A stretch of 64,000 bases of DNA from Chitinophagaceae bacterium. GTDB lineage: Bacteria; Bacteroidota; Bacteroidia; Chitinophagales; Chitinophagaceae. The stretch spans positions 62,001 through 126,000 of the forward strand of contig JAHBTK010000008.1 in assembly GCA_019638625.1 (NCBI GenBank), written 5' to 3'. Positions 54,811 to 63,087 of this stretch are shown piece by piece. Made by a program: the position numbers and the translations under genes. The notes under the pieces were generated by a model. The model ran no database searches. It had not been told where the DNA came from and saw only the letters and a program-made list of their open reading frames with translations. Position 1 is the stretch's first letter. Every line of letters begins with the position of its first letter.

Positions 54811-57369
54811 ATGGAAGATAATTTAACGCCCGAAGAAACCCAGGATAATAACCGGATCATCCAGATCAACATTGAGGAGCAAATGAAGAAAGCCTACATA
54901 GATTACTCTATGAGTGTGATTGTGGGCAGGGCGCTTCCGGATGTAAGGGATGGACTGAAACCTGTACACAGGAGGATCTTATATGCCATGAACGAATTGG
55001 GGCTGTCGCACAACAAACCTTTTAAAAAGTCAGCCCGCGTGGTTGGGGAGGTTTTGGGTAAATACCACCCGCATGGAGATAGTTCTGTATATGACGCGAT
55101 GGTGCGTATGGCGCAGGAGTGGAACATGCGTTATACCCTGGTAGACAAACAGGGAAACTTCGGGAACCAGGATGGCGACGATGCCGCGGCCATGCGTTAC
55201 ACAGAGGCCCGGCTGCAAAGACTGGCGGAGCATATGCTGGACGATATTGAAAAAGACACCGTAGACTTCCAGTTGAACTTTGACGATTCTGAAAAGGAGC
55301 CGACCATTTTGCCTACCCGCATCCCCCAATTACTGGTAAACGGTTCCAGTGGGATCGCCGTGGGAATGGCTACCAACATGCTGCCCCACAATCTTTCGGA
55401 AGTTATTGATGGCTGTATCGCCTATATTGATAACCGGGAAATTACCATTGACGAACTCATTAAATTGATAAAAGCCCCCGATTTTCCTACCGGAGGCATT
55501 ATCTATGGCTACGAGGGTGTCAGGGCCGCTATGCATACCGGGAGAGGAAGGGTAGTTTTACGGGGTAAACTGCATGTGGACACCAAACCCAGCGGCCGGG
55601 AACAGATCATTATCACCGAGGTTCCCTACCAGGTAAATCGCGACTCCCTGACCAACAGGATCGGGGAACTGGTAAACGAAAAAATTATAGAAGGTATCGC
55701 TCATGTAAACAACGAATCCACCCAGAAAGAAGGAACCCGGATCGTGCTGGACCTCAAACGTGACGCGATCGCCAACGTGGTAATCAATCACTTATACAAA
55801 CACACCGAACTTCAGACCTCCTTTGGTATAAACAATGTAACTATCGTAAAAGGCAGACCCCGCCTGCTGAACCTCAAGGAACTGATCGCTGAGTTCATTG
55901 AATTCAGGCATGAAGTAGTGGTGCGGCGTACGAAATATGAACTGCGGGAAGCAGAGAAAAAAGCACATATCTTAAAAGGGTATCTTATTGCACTGGATCA
56001 CCTGGATGAAGTGATTGCCCTGATACGCAGTTCCGCGACACCCGAAATTGCCCGTGAAAACCTGGTAAATGCGGGGTGGGGACTGGATGAAGTGCAGGCA
56101 AGGGCCATACTGGAATTAAGGTTGCAACGCCTTACCGGTATGGAGCGGAATAAAATAAAGGAGGAGTTTGATGAAATCATGAAGCTGATCGCTTACCTGC
56201 AGGAACTCCTGGCAGACGAAAGCAAACGGTTCGGAGTGATCAAAAATGAGCTCTCCGAGATAAAAGAAAAATTCGGGGATGAAAGACGCTCTGAGATTCA
56301 GTACCTGGCAGATGAAATGAAGATAGAAGACCTGATAGAAGAAGAAGATGTAGTGATAACCATTTCTCACCAGGGATACATCAAGCGTACTTCTGCTACC
56401 GAATACCGCCAGCAAAACCGGGGCGGAAGGGGCGCTATAGGTGGCAAAACCAAAGAAGAAGACTGGATTGACCACCTTTTTGTGGCTTCCACTCACCATA
56501 CCATGTTGTTCTTTACGGAAAAGGGACGTTGTTACTGGCTGAAAGTGTACCAGTTGCCGGAGGGAGACAAAACCAGTAAGGGCAGAGCCATTCAGAATTT
56601 AATACAATTGCCCCAGGATGACAAAGTCAGGGCAATTATAGATATTAAAAACCTTGAAGATGAGGAATTTGTAAAGAATAATTATATTGTGCTTTGCACC
56701 CGGAAAGGCATCATCAAAAAGACAGTTTTAGAAGACTTTAGCAGACCGCGTGCAACCGGTGTCAATGCCATTACCATCGTAGAAGGGGACCAACTGCTGG
56801 AAGCCAGGCTTACGGATGGCAACAGCGAGATCATGATGGCGGTAAAAAGCGGAAGAGCCATACGCTTTTCCGAGAAAACCGTACGCTCCACGGGAAGAGG
56901 TGCCATAGGGGTGGCCGGCATAGAAGTAGAGGGGGCGGCAGATGAAGTGGTTGGCATGATTTGTGTCAAAAAAGAAGATACAGCCAAAACGGTTTTGGTT
57001 GTAAGTGAGAAGGGATTCGGGAAACGTACCCCTATTACTGATGAAGCCGGTGAAGATGTGTACCGCATTACAAACAGGGGAGGAAAGGGGGTAAAGACCA
57101 TTAGTGTAACAGACAAAACAGGTCCATTGGTCGGCATCCTGGATGTGGAAGAAAATGAAGACCTGATGATCACCTGCAAGTCCGGTATCACCATCAGGAT
57201 GGCTGTAAGGCAGGTAAGTGAACAGGGCAGGGCCACACAGGGAGTAAAGCTGATAAGGCTTGATGAGGACGATGAAATTGCAGCGATCACCAAGCTGGCC
57301 CGGTATGAAGCAGAACCTGGCGAAGACAGTCCTTCCGAACCCGAAACAGGTAATAATACAACTGAATAA
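54811..57369 (+). CDS. gyrA: DNA gyrase subunit A
   Basis: Cuts and rejoins DNA in the GyrA2B2 complex to add negative supercoils. The 852-aa product has the full domain set: winged helix and tower (about 30-510) with catalytic Tyr130 in AAMRYTEARL, and six-bladed beta-pinwheel C-terminal domain with the GyrA box QQNRGGRGAIG (about 532-542). The quinolone-resistance region reads HPHGDSSVYD; Ser91 and Asp95 keep the sensitive-type residues matching E. coli Ser83 and Asp87. The C-terminal tail is acidic. A TPR protein gene follows 43 nt later and may share the transcript. Confidence 0.97.
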   Translation: MEDNLTPEETQDNNRIIQINIEEQMKKAYIDYSMSVIVGRALPDVRDGLKPVHRRILYAMNELGLSHNKPFKKSARVVGEVLGKYHPHGDSSVYDAMVRMAQEWNMRYTLVDKQGNFGNQDGDDAAAMRYTEARLQRLAEHMLDDIEKDTVDFQLNFDDSEKEPTILPTRIPQLLVNGSSGIAVGMATNMLPHNLSEVIDGCIAYIDNREITIDELIKLIKAPDFPTGGIIYGYEGVRAAMHTGRGRVVLRGKLHVDTKPSGREQIIITEVPYQVNRDSLTNRIGELVNEKIIEGIAHVNNESTQKEGTRIVLDLKRDAIANVVINHLYKHTELQTSFGINNVTIVKGRPRLLNLKELIAEFIEFRHEVVVRRTKYELREAEKKAHILKGYLIALDHLDEVIALIRSSATPEIARENLVNAGWGLDEVQARAILELRLQRLTGMERNKIKEEFDEIMKLIAYLQELLADESKRFGVIKNELSEIKEKFGDERRSEIQYLADEMKIEDLIEEEDVVITISHQGYIKRTSATEYRQQNRGGRGAIGGKTKEEDWIDHLFVASTHHTMLFFTEKGRCYWLKVYQLPEGDKTSKGRAIQNLIQLPQDDKVRAIIDIKNLEDEEFVKNNYIVLCTRKGIIKKTVLEDFSRPRATGVNAITIVEGDQLLEARLTDGNSEIMMAVKSGRAIRFSEKTVRSTGRGAIGVAGIEVEGAADEVVGMICVKKEDTAKTVLVVSEKGFGKRTPITDEAGEDVYRITNRGGKGVKTISVTDKTGPLVGILDVEENEDLMITCKSGITIRMAVRQVSEQGRATQGVKLIRLDEDDEIAAITKLARYEAEPGEDSPSEPETGNNTTE

Positions 57370-57412
57370 CTAAACTATAACTTAAAATTGGGATACTTTT
57401 AAAACAATCAAC

Positions 57413-58678
57413 ATGAAGAAGTTAATACTAATGCTCCTGGTAACAGGCATTGCCCTTAATCTCTCCGCTCAAAACCTGAATAAGATAAAGGATCTTCTGC
57501 AAAAAAATGAACTGGATAAAGCGAAGGAAGCAATCGATTTGCTGGCAGATAACCCTAAACAGGCAAAAAAAGCAGATATCTGGTTTACAAAAGCGAAAAT
57601 CTATGGCGCCATTGCGGCAAGCGATCAGTTTAAAAGCCTGGTGCCGGATGGAAAAGCGGATGCTTTTGAAGCTATCAAAAAAGCGACCGAGCTAAACAAA
57701 AATGAGACCAACACGCTTCTTGCGCTGGAAAACTATAAACCGATATATGACTTATATGGTGGATATTTTGACCTGGCGGCCGCGCAATATAATGCGGAAA
57801 AATATGAAGATGCCCTGAGCAGCTTCCAGAAATCTGATGCGGTTGGCCGGTATATATTCTCCCAGGGATGGGGGCTTTCCGAACTGGATACCACCCTCAC
57901 CTACTATTCTGCCCTGGCGGCCATGAACGCGAAAAAAGATGATATGGCGACAGCCGCTTTCCGAAAACTGGCAGATGCTAATATTGGCGAAAAACCAGAG
58001 TACGTTACCATCTATCGTTACCTGGCCAAACACTACCTTGATAATAAGGATGTACCTAACATGCAAAAATATATCAAGGCAGGAACAGCATTATATCCCA
58101 AAGACGATTACCTGCCGCTGGTGGAATTTGACTACCTGAAAGGTACAGGCGATAAGCAAGCGGTATATGCAAAGTATGAAGAGCTGATCAAATCAAATCC
58201 TGAAAACTACGAAGTGATTATGGATTACGCGAATGAGCTTTTCAATGAAACGCACGTAAGCGATCCTAAAGACAGACCAGCCAATTACGAGGCACGTCTT
58301 TTACAAATTGAGGATTTATACAAAAAAGCGGTTGCATTAAAACCCGATGCAGTTGAAGCGAACCTGAACCTCGCCAAGCACTACTACAACCAGGCGCTTT
58401 TCACGGAAGATGAGGCCAACAAGATAAAAGGCAACAAACCTGAAGATGTTGCCAAAAAGAACGAGTTGAGGGCGCAGGTGATCGCTTTCTGTGATAAAGC
58501 TATTCCTCCTTTTGAGGTCGTGTTTGCAGAGCTGGACACAAAAGAGAATCTCAAATTATCAGAAAGGTCGGAATATAAATCAGCCTGTAATAGCCTTTCT
58601 TACTGCTACGACAGGAAAAAGGATAAAGCTAAATCTGACTTTTTTGAGAAAAAATACGATGAGGCTGACAGCAAATAA
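57413..58678 (+). CDS. Secreted TPR-repeat protein
   Basis: The 421-aa product has a signal peptide ending in LNLSAQ (about residue 20) and helical repeats that match tetratricopeptides: KIKDLLQKNELDKAKEAIDLL, YNAEKYEDALSSFQKSDAVG (about 125-145), PYDNPENYEVIM-type spacing near 270 and DAVEANLNLAKHYYNQALF (about 300-320). Probably a periplasmic scaffold. It follows gyrA by 43 nt on the same strand, and the strong hairpin at 58701-58724 ends the pair. Partner proteins are unknown. Confidence 0.85.
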   Translation: MKKLILMLLVTGIALNLSAQNLNKIKDLLQKNELDKAKEAIDLLADNPKQAKKADIWFTKAKIYGAIAASDQFKSLVPDGKADAFEAIKKATELNKNETNTLLALENYKPIYDLYGGYFDLAAAQYNAEKYEDALSSFQKSDAVGRYIFSQGWGLSELDTTLTYYSALAAMNAKKDDMATAAFRKLADANIGEKPEYVTIYRYLAKHYLDNKDVPNMQKYIKAGTALYPKDDYLPLVEFDYLKGTGDKQAVYAKYEELIKSNPENYEVIMDYANELFNETHVSDPKDRPANYEARLLQIEDLYKKAVALKPDAVEANLNLAKHYYNQALFTEDEANKIKGNKPEDVAKKNELRAQVIAFCDKAIPPFEVVFAELDTKENLKLSERSEYKSACNSLSYCYDRKKDKAKSDFFEKKYDEADSK

Positions 58679-58700
58679 TCAAATGAATTTTCATTACATA

Positions 58701-58724
58701 AGGGGCTTCCAACCGGGAGCCCCT
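58701..58724 (+). terminator. Rho-independent terminator after the TPR gene
   Basis: AGGGGCTTCC (58701-58710) pairs with GGGAGCCCCT (58715-58724) in a 10-bp stem (one T-G pair), loop AACC, followed by CATTTTT. Confidence 0.88.
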
Positions 58725-58856
58725 CATTTTTAGACAAAACCAGGTAATCTAATTTTTCGTTTTCGTCAGTTTGCCCGCCTGCTGAATTCTTTATCACATT
58801 TGTTGTCGTTCCTGAAGATGGGTATCCAATCTATATGAAACCGGTTTTAATATTAC

Positions 58857-58921
58857 GGCGCTATGCGCCTTTTTTATTTTTTCTCCATTTTTTCCTGCAA
58901 CTATTATTGCTGCTACGCAGC
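58857..58921. repeat. Composite repeat: two small hairpins around a pyrimidine-rich middle
   Basis: GGCGC TAT GCGCC (58857-58869) followed by a T-rich run, then GCTGC TAC GCAGC (58909-58921). The same design, 5-bp hairpins at both ends of an AT-rich 40-bp body, is common among interspersed intergenic repeats of Bacteroidota. The first hairpin with its T-run also fits a terminator on the plus strand. Confidence 0.5.
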
Positions 58922-59161
58922 TTATCTGCCGGTTGTCCTGGTGGTGCTGTAAAGTTTTGATGCTATACGGGGACAGATCACCCGGCAGAGAGGAATTTTG
59001 GACCCGGCTTGTCCGCCCCAAAATGCTTAAAGTATGAATGAGAGCTTGCTGTTTAACTCAGGAGCGTTTTTAATCTGTTGTAAAAACAATAAATGCAGCC
59101 ACGGGTTCCAGCGTCCGCCTGCGACGGATAATTTTTGTATATAACAAAAAATGCCCCCAAT

Positions 59162-59303
59162 GCCCGCCTGAATGGCGCAGTCGGGCAGGCACGAATAGCA
59201 CCAATAATGCGATTTGTATACTTTCTATTCATGTTCATTCGTGCCTGCCGTTCGGCAGTTCAGGCAGGCGAACGACCTTCAGCCGGGCGGGCGACTGCGT
59301 CAT
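59162..59303. repeat. GC-rich REP-like palindrome cluster
   Basis: GCAGGCACGAAT (59185-59196) and ATTCGTGCCTGC (59237-59248) form a 12-bp inverted repeat. Outside them the arms extend as imperfect copies: GCCCGCCTGAATGGCGCAGT on the left against GGCAGTTCAGGCAGGCG on the right. A third, partial copy (GACTGCGTCATTCAG, 59292-59306) lies to the right. The unit resembles mobile REP-type elements; no transposase is nearby. Confidence 0.5.
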
Positions 59304-59446
59304 TCAGTCTATATGTAAAAGGGATTTCGGAGCAGAGCAGTCCGAAAGTCGGCGGGGATCCGTGGCATGGCTTGATGAAGAATTTTCGACAGCTTCTTTA
59401 TCAATATCTTATTAAGTAGTTGTACAGAATATTTGAGATACAAAAA

Positions 59447-59473
59447 AGCGGGACAACGATTAGTTGCCCCGCT
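59447..59473 (-). terminator. Terminator of the gldKLMN operon
   Basis: Read on the minus strand, AGCGGGGCAAC pairs with GTTGTCCCGCT in an 11-bp stem with one mismatch and a 5-nt loop, followed by TTTTTTG. It lies 24 nt after the gldN stop. Confidence 0.88.
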
Positions 59474-59496
59474 CCTACACTTTTTGCTATTATATA

Positions 59497-60546
59497 CTAA
59501 TATTCCCAGAGATCCTGCTCGTAGTTGAATATTTTGTTTTTAACATTCTCGCCTTCCAGCAATCTTAAAACACCATCTTTGATATATTGTTTCAGATACT
59601 GATCATGCGGGTTGTCCAATGTAGACTTTACGATATAGCTTCCGAAGAAACGGCTTTCAAAAAGCTCTTCCCAGCTCATGCGGGCTCCGAAGTTTTTGCC
59701 GTTGTACACCTCGTACCTGGCCAGTGAGGGGCGCATATCGGGATAATACACATAAAATATGGGAGACTCCCCGATTACCTCTCCGGTTACTTTATTGAAG
59801 TAAGTTTTAATAGGAGCTATGCCCAGTATCCTTACAAACATCCGGGAAGACTCTTTATCAAAAACCCACTCCTCCTTTATCCTGAACTTGGTGATAGCGT
59901 CCATATTGAACTCTTCACATACGACATCTGTTTTCAAAATGCCTTTGGAAAGATCCGGATCCTTATCCAGATCAGGTACCAGGATCGTATCGCAACCACC
60001 TGCCAGCTTGGAGCCAATCTGGTCCAATGTCATAGGGGTAGTAAACCGATCGTCGATCGAAGCATCAAAAGCCACCACTTCACCACTCTTGATCACGTTC
60101 AGCAGAATAGCGATAAACCTTTGGTTACCGTTATCCTCATCTGCAGAATAGCGGAAGGGTTGATTGACTTTCTCGCGTATATCAATTTCGCGCCACACTT
60201 TTTCCCTGTAAATGGCATCGTCTTCACGAATATGTTCATACGCCAATGGTGTACGCTCTTTTACCAGGTTTTTTTCTATTGCGTGGTCATTACGCAAAGA
60301 TTTCCTGATCGTGTCCATCTTCAGCGGATCACGTTTTTGCGTTACGATCAGTGTGTCCTGCTTGGCTACTCCCAGGTTGGCATCGGCCACATTGGCCTGC
60401 GTCTTCTGGGTAGCTGCTTTTTTAGCAGCAGGTTTTTTTGTTGCTGGCCTGGCAGTTTTCTGACGGTTTGTCTGTGCATCAACCGTGTTGACCGTCAAAC
60501 CGAAAGCCATCAACAACAAAGCATATTTCGCGGATTTCCATTTCAT
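59497..60546 (-). CDS. gldN: Gliding motility/type IX secretion protein GldN
   Basis: Periplasmic ring protein that works with GldK at the outer-membrane base of the type IX secretion machine. The 349-aa product has a signal peptide ending in TVDAQ (about residue 25), a Lys/Ala/Thr-rich linker with KKPAAKKAATQK, and the GldN/PorN domain: EKNLVKERTPLAYEHIREDD (about 90), YREKVWREIDIREKVNQPF, FYVYYPDMRPSLARYEVYN and MSWEELFESRFFGSYIVKSTL. I chose ATG 60546; the in-frame start at 60570 adds eight residues. It is the last gene of gldKLMN, 51 nt after gldM. Confidence 0.94.
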   Translation of the reverse strand: MKWKSAKYALLLMAFGLTVNTVDAQTNRQKTARPATKKPAAKKAATQKTQANVADANLGVAKQDTLIVTQKRDPLKMDTIRKSLRNDHAIEKNLVKERTPLAYEHIREDDAIYREKVWREIDIREKVNQPFRYSADEDNGNQRFIAILLNVIKSGEVVAFDASIDDRFTTPMTLDQIGSKLAGGCDTILVPDLDKDPDLSKGILKTDVVCEEFNMDAITKFRIKEEWVFDKESSRMFVRILGIAPIKTYFNKVTGEVIGESPIFYVYYPDMRPSLARYEVYNGKNFGARMSWEELFESRFFGSYIVKSTLDNPHDQYLKQYIKDGVLRLLEGENVKNKIFNYEQDLWEY

Positions 60547-60597
60547 ATCAAAAAGTGTTAAACTAAACAAATGATAACGCTGTTCTCAAAGAGTTTA

Positions 60598-62115
60598 TTA
60601 TCTCAGGATGAATGACAAAGGTTTCAAAGTGATCGTTCTGCCATCCGGGCCTTTTGCTTTAATATTATCAATATAAACGCCTCTTCCGGGTTTCAGGTTG
60701 TCTACCAGGCTTTTAGCGGAGCCGTTCCAAACAGCGCCATTATTGGAGATAGGGTTGTAGTCAGCCGCGCTCAAATCAGCAATTGTATAACCCAGTACAG
60801 AGTACGTGGCTTGAAATTCTGATTCTATCGCTGCCCTTACGCCACCCATCGCTTTGAACTGGGCTGTGGGTACCTGACCACCTTCAAACGTACCTACATA
60901 CGCGTTCGGTGCAGGCAGGTACTTTACGCGGAAAGCTACTTTCCCAACAGATTTTCCATCTACCAGCACATCTACATTGGCTTCTCCCTGTGTAGTGGGC
61001 TTGGCTACATAATTGTTGCCGCTCACTTTAGAAAGACTACCATTGCTGATCCGCGCAGATACTTTTTCGCTACCGGCGCCTGCTGTAATAGATAACGGGT
61101 TATCTACCCCAACAAACAATACATTCATCTTGGTAGGCATTACAGATACACCTGCAGGTTGACCCACTGTGTATTCAAAAACTTTTGTAGCTACTTTAGC
61201 TTCTCCTGTATTCGGATCGAGGTACTTAATATCTACATTTATTTTATGACCGCCAGAACCGCCGGCAGGCATCTTTATTTCAGCCACACCATTGTCGTTT
61301 ACAGCAACAGCTTTTCCATTTACAAGCACTTCAGGCTTAACAGAAGAGTTGAATGCACCCAACCCGGCTTTTAATTCCACTTGTTCGCCAGGCATCAGGT
61401 AAGTAGAGTTGGCTGCCACCATTGGCTCAAATTTGTCCAACTTAAATACCACACCGCCAATCTTGTCGAAAAGGAAACCGGCAACTTTATTCTCGGTATT
61501 CTTTACGTCATTCTGGAACTTGCTCAGGATGGTCATCCCGGCAATAGTCGGCGTCATATGAAAATAGGCATCGGTCCAGGAAGTATTTTTATCATCTTTG
61601 CCAGTAGCAGACTTGGGTTTCTCGGTATTTACCGGAAGAGATGTTTCAAACTCTTTTGCTACTTCCGGATCTACTGCCAATATCTGCTTTTTATAGTCTT
61701 CCAGCTTTTCTCTCAGCTTCTCCCCTTCTCCTTTTGTGCTCATCAGGCGGGTAGCTGCATCCAGGTTATCGATACCTGCACCAGTTTCCTCATTATACTT
61801 AGCTTCTTCTTTCAGGTTGGTCTTCAAACCTTCGATATAAGAAATCACCTCGTCTGACAACTGTTTTACTTTATCAGCTTTGGGTTTCCATATCTCTGCT
61901 CTGTCCCTGGTTTTAGGGTCCTCGATACTTTTGACGAAATTTTCATATATCTCGTTAGTTGATGCGGCCAGCGTGGCATTTGATTTTACCAGGCTGTTAT
62001 CAACTGTTTTAAAGGCATTGATGATCTCGGCAGACACATTCAGCGCCAGCAATGCTGTCAGCACCAAATACATCATATTGATCATCTTCTGCCGTGGCTC
62101 TTTAGGTAGTGCCAT
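60598..62115 (-). CDS. gldM: Gliding motility/type IX secretion motor protein GldM
   Basis: Inner-membrane and periplasmic stator-like subunit that forms the proton-driven motor of gliding and T9SS with GldL. The 505-aa product has one N-terminal membrane helix (MINMMYLVLTALLALNV, about 11-27) preceded by the conserved Arg8 of PREPRQK-like context, a helical periplasmic D1 (about 30-210), then beta-rich D2-D4 domains (GVVFKLDKFEPMVAANSTYLMPGEQVELKAG, about 215 on). Gap to gldL is 48 nt and to gldN 27 nt from the gldN in-frame extension. Complete and normal length. Confidence 0.95.
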   Translation of the reverse strand: MALPKEPRQKMINMMYLVLTALLALNVSAEIINAFKTVDNSLVKSNATLAASTNEIYENFVKSIEDPKTRDRAEIWKPKADKVKQLSDEVISYIEGLKTNLKEEAKYNEETGAGIDNLDAATRLMSTKGEGEKLREKLEDYKKQILAVDPEVAKEFETSLPVNTEKPKSATGKDDKNTSWTDAYFHMTPTIAGMTILSKFQNDVKNTENKVAGFLFDKIGGVVFKLDKFEPMVAANSTYLMPGEQVELKAGLGAFNSSVKPEVLVNGKAVAVNDNGVAEIKMPAGGSGGHKINVDIKYLDPNTGEAKVATKVFEYTVGQPAGVSVMPTKMNVLFVGVDNPLSITAGAGSEKVSARISNGSLSKVSGNNYVAKPTTQGEANVDVLVDGKSVGKVAFRVKYLPAPNAYVGTFEGGQVPTAQFKAMGGVRAAIESEFQATYSVLGYTIADLSAADYNPISNNGAVWNGSAKSLVDNLKPGRGVYIDNIKAKGPDGRTITLKPLSFILR

Positions 62116-62163
62116 GATTTTTCAGGATTTAATGTGTTATTTACAAATAGTGTTTTTCAGCAA

Positions 62164-62928
62164 TTATCTGCCCTGCATTGCAGCCAGCATGTTGCCATAT
62201 ACATTGTTCAGGCTACCCAGGTTTTTAGCCAGCAGACCGATCTGCTCCTGTGCTTTCTTGGCATCTTCCACACTACCCTGCATACTTTGAGAAGCCTGCG
62301 CCAGGTTGCTGTAGAAACCATTCATCGCTTTCAGGTGATTGTTGGTATCCTGTAACTCTAATTCGTAAACTGTATTTAAAGATGACAGGTTCTTGGTAAG
62401 CACCTGCACCTGATCATGAAACTGTTTGCTGGTTTCAGCCGCATCATTAAAGCTTTTCGCTGTGTTGGCAGCGCCCGCATATGCTTCTTTTACCTGTATC
62501 AGGGCCTGTGTGGCATCCTTGGTTTTGGCGGTGAAATCTGAAGTAACTGCTGTAACGTCAGCGATATCAGACATTTTTTCTACCGTTACACCCAGTTTGC
62601 TGAAGTTATCGCCTAACCTCTGCAGGTTTGCAGGCGTAATAGAAGCATCCTGTAACATTTTATCCATTGAAGCCAATGCAGGGTTACCACCGGCAACACC
62701 AACACCACCTTTAAGGGATTCGGCGATTTCTTTCATTTCACCACCGGGAGGAGGTAAGAATGCATAAATCAGGAAGATAACCGCTTCTGTAAGAAGACCA
62801 ACAGTAAGCATGATGTCGGCAAAAGACTTGTGAAGGATTTTAGCCCATGCGCCGAAGATTACAACTGCAGCGCCTACGCACACCAGTACGTTAACGAGTC
62901 TTTCTGTGGATTTGTTTGTGCCTGCCAT
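62164..62928 (-). CDS. gldL: Gliding motility/type IX secretion motor protein GldL
   Basis: Inner-membrane ring that carries the proton channel of the gliding/T9SS motor with GldM. The 254-aa product has two membrane helices (LVNVLVCVGAAVVIFGAWAKI, about 11-31, and IMLTVGLLTEAVIFLIYAFL, about 39-58). Glu48 in the second helix matches the essential channel Glu of F. johnsoniae GldL, and Lys30 ends the first. The rest is a cytoplasmic helical domain (coiled-coil like, about 95-250). Start ATG 62928; 159 nt after gldK. Confidence 0.95.
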   Translation of the reverse strand: MAGTNKSTERLVNVLVCVGAAVVIFGAWAKILHKSFADIMLTVGLLTEAVIFLIYAFLPPPGGEMKEIAESLKGGVGVAGGNPALASMDKMLQDASITPANLQRLGDNFSKLGVTVEKMSDIADVTAVTSDFTAKTKDATQALIQVKEAYAGAANTAKSFNDAAETSKQFHDQVQVLTKNLSSLNTVYELELQDTNNHLKAMNGFYSNLAQASQSMQGSVEDAKKAQEQIGLLAKNLGSLNNVYGNMLAAMQGR

Positions 62929-63087
62929 AAAGAGAATTTTAGTTTTTTTTAATAGGGTTTTTCTGTTTTAGATTTCAAAAGGTAATGATCATACTATGCA
63001 TAGACCTATCAGTCCATAACAAAGCATAATTAGTTTTTGTATAGTTAATTTATTCGTTTCAGTTCCTGGATCGGTATCCGCGATTCA

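Larger units (their letters stand above)
58679..59496. other. 818-bp gene-free region with palindromic repeats
   Basis: No gene supported; the frames present are shadows of repeat sequence. From left: terminator (58701-58724), a two-hairpin T-rich repeat (58857-58921), a GC-rich palindrome cluster (59162-59303), an inverted repeat TTTCGGA/TCCGAAA (59325-59347) and the gld terminator (59447-59473). It is the repeat-richest stretch of the window. Confidence 0.6.

Noticed and set aside
54811..57369. Quinolone-resistance substitutions in gyrA
   Set aside because: Ser91 and Asp95 match the sensitive-type E. coli residues Ser83 and Asp87.
59135..59419. A 94-codon plus-strand frame between TPR gene and gldN
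   Set aside because: It lies across GC-rich palindromic repeats and reads as low-meaning repeat translation.
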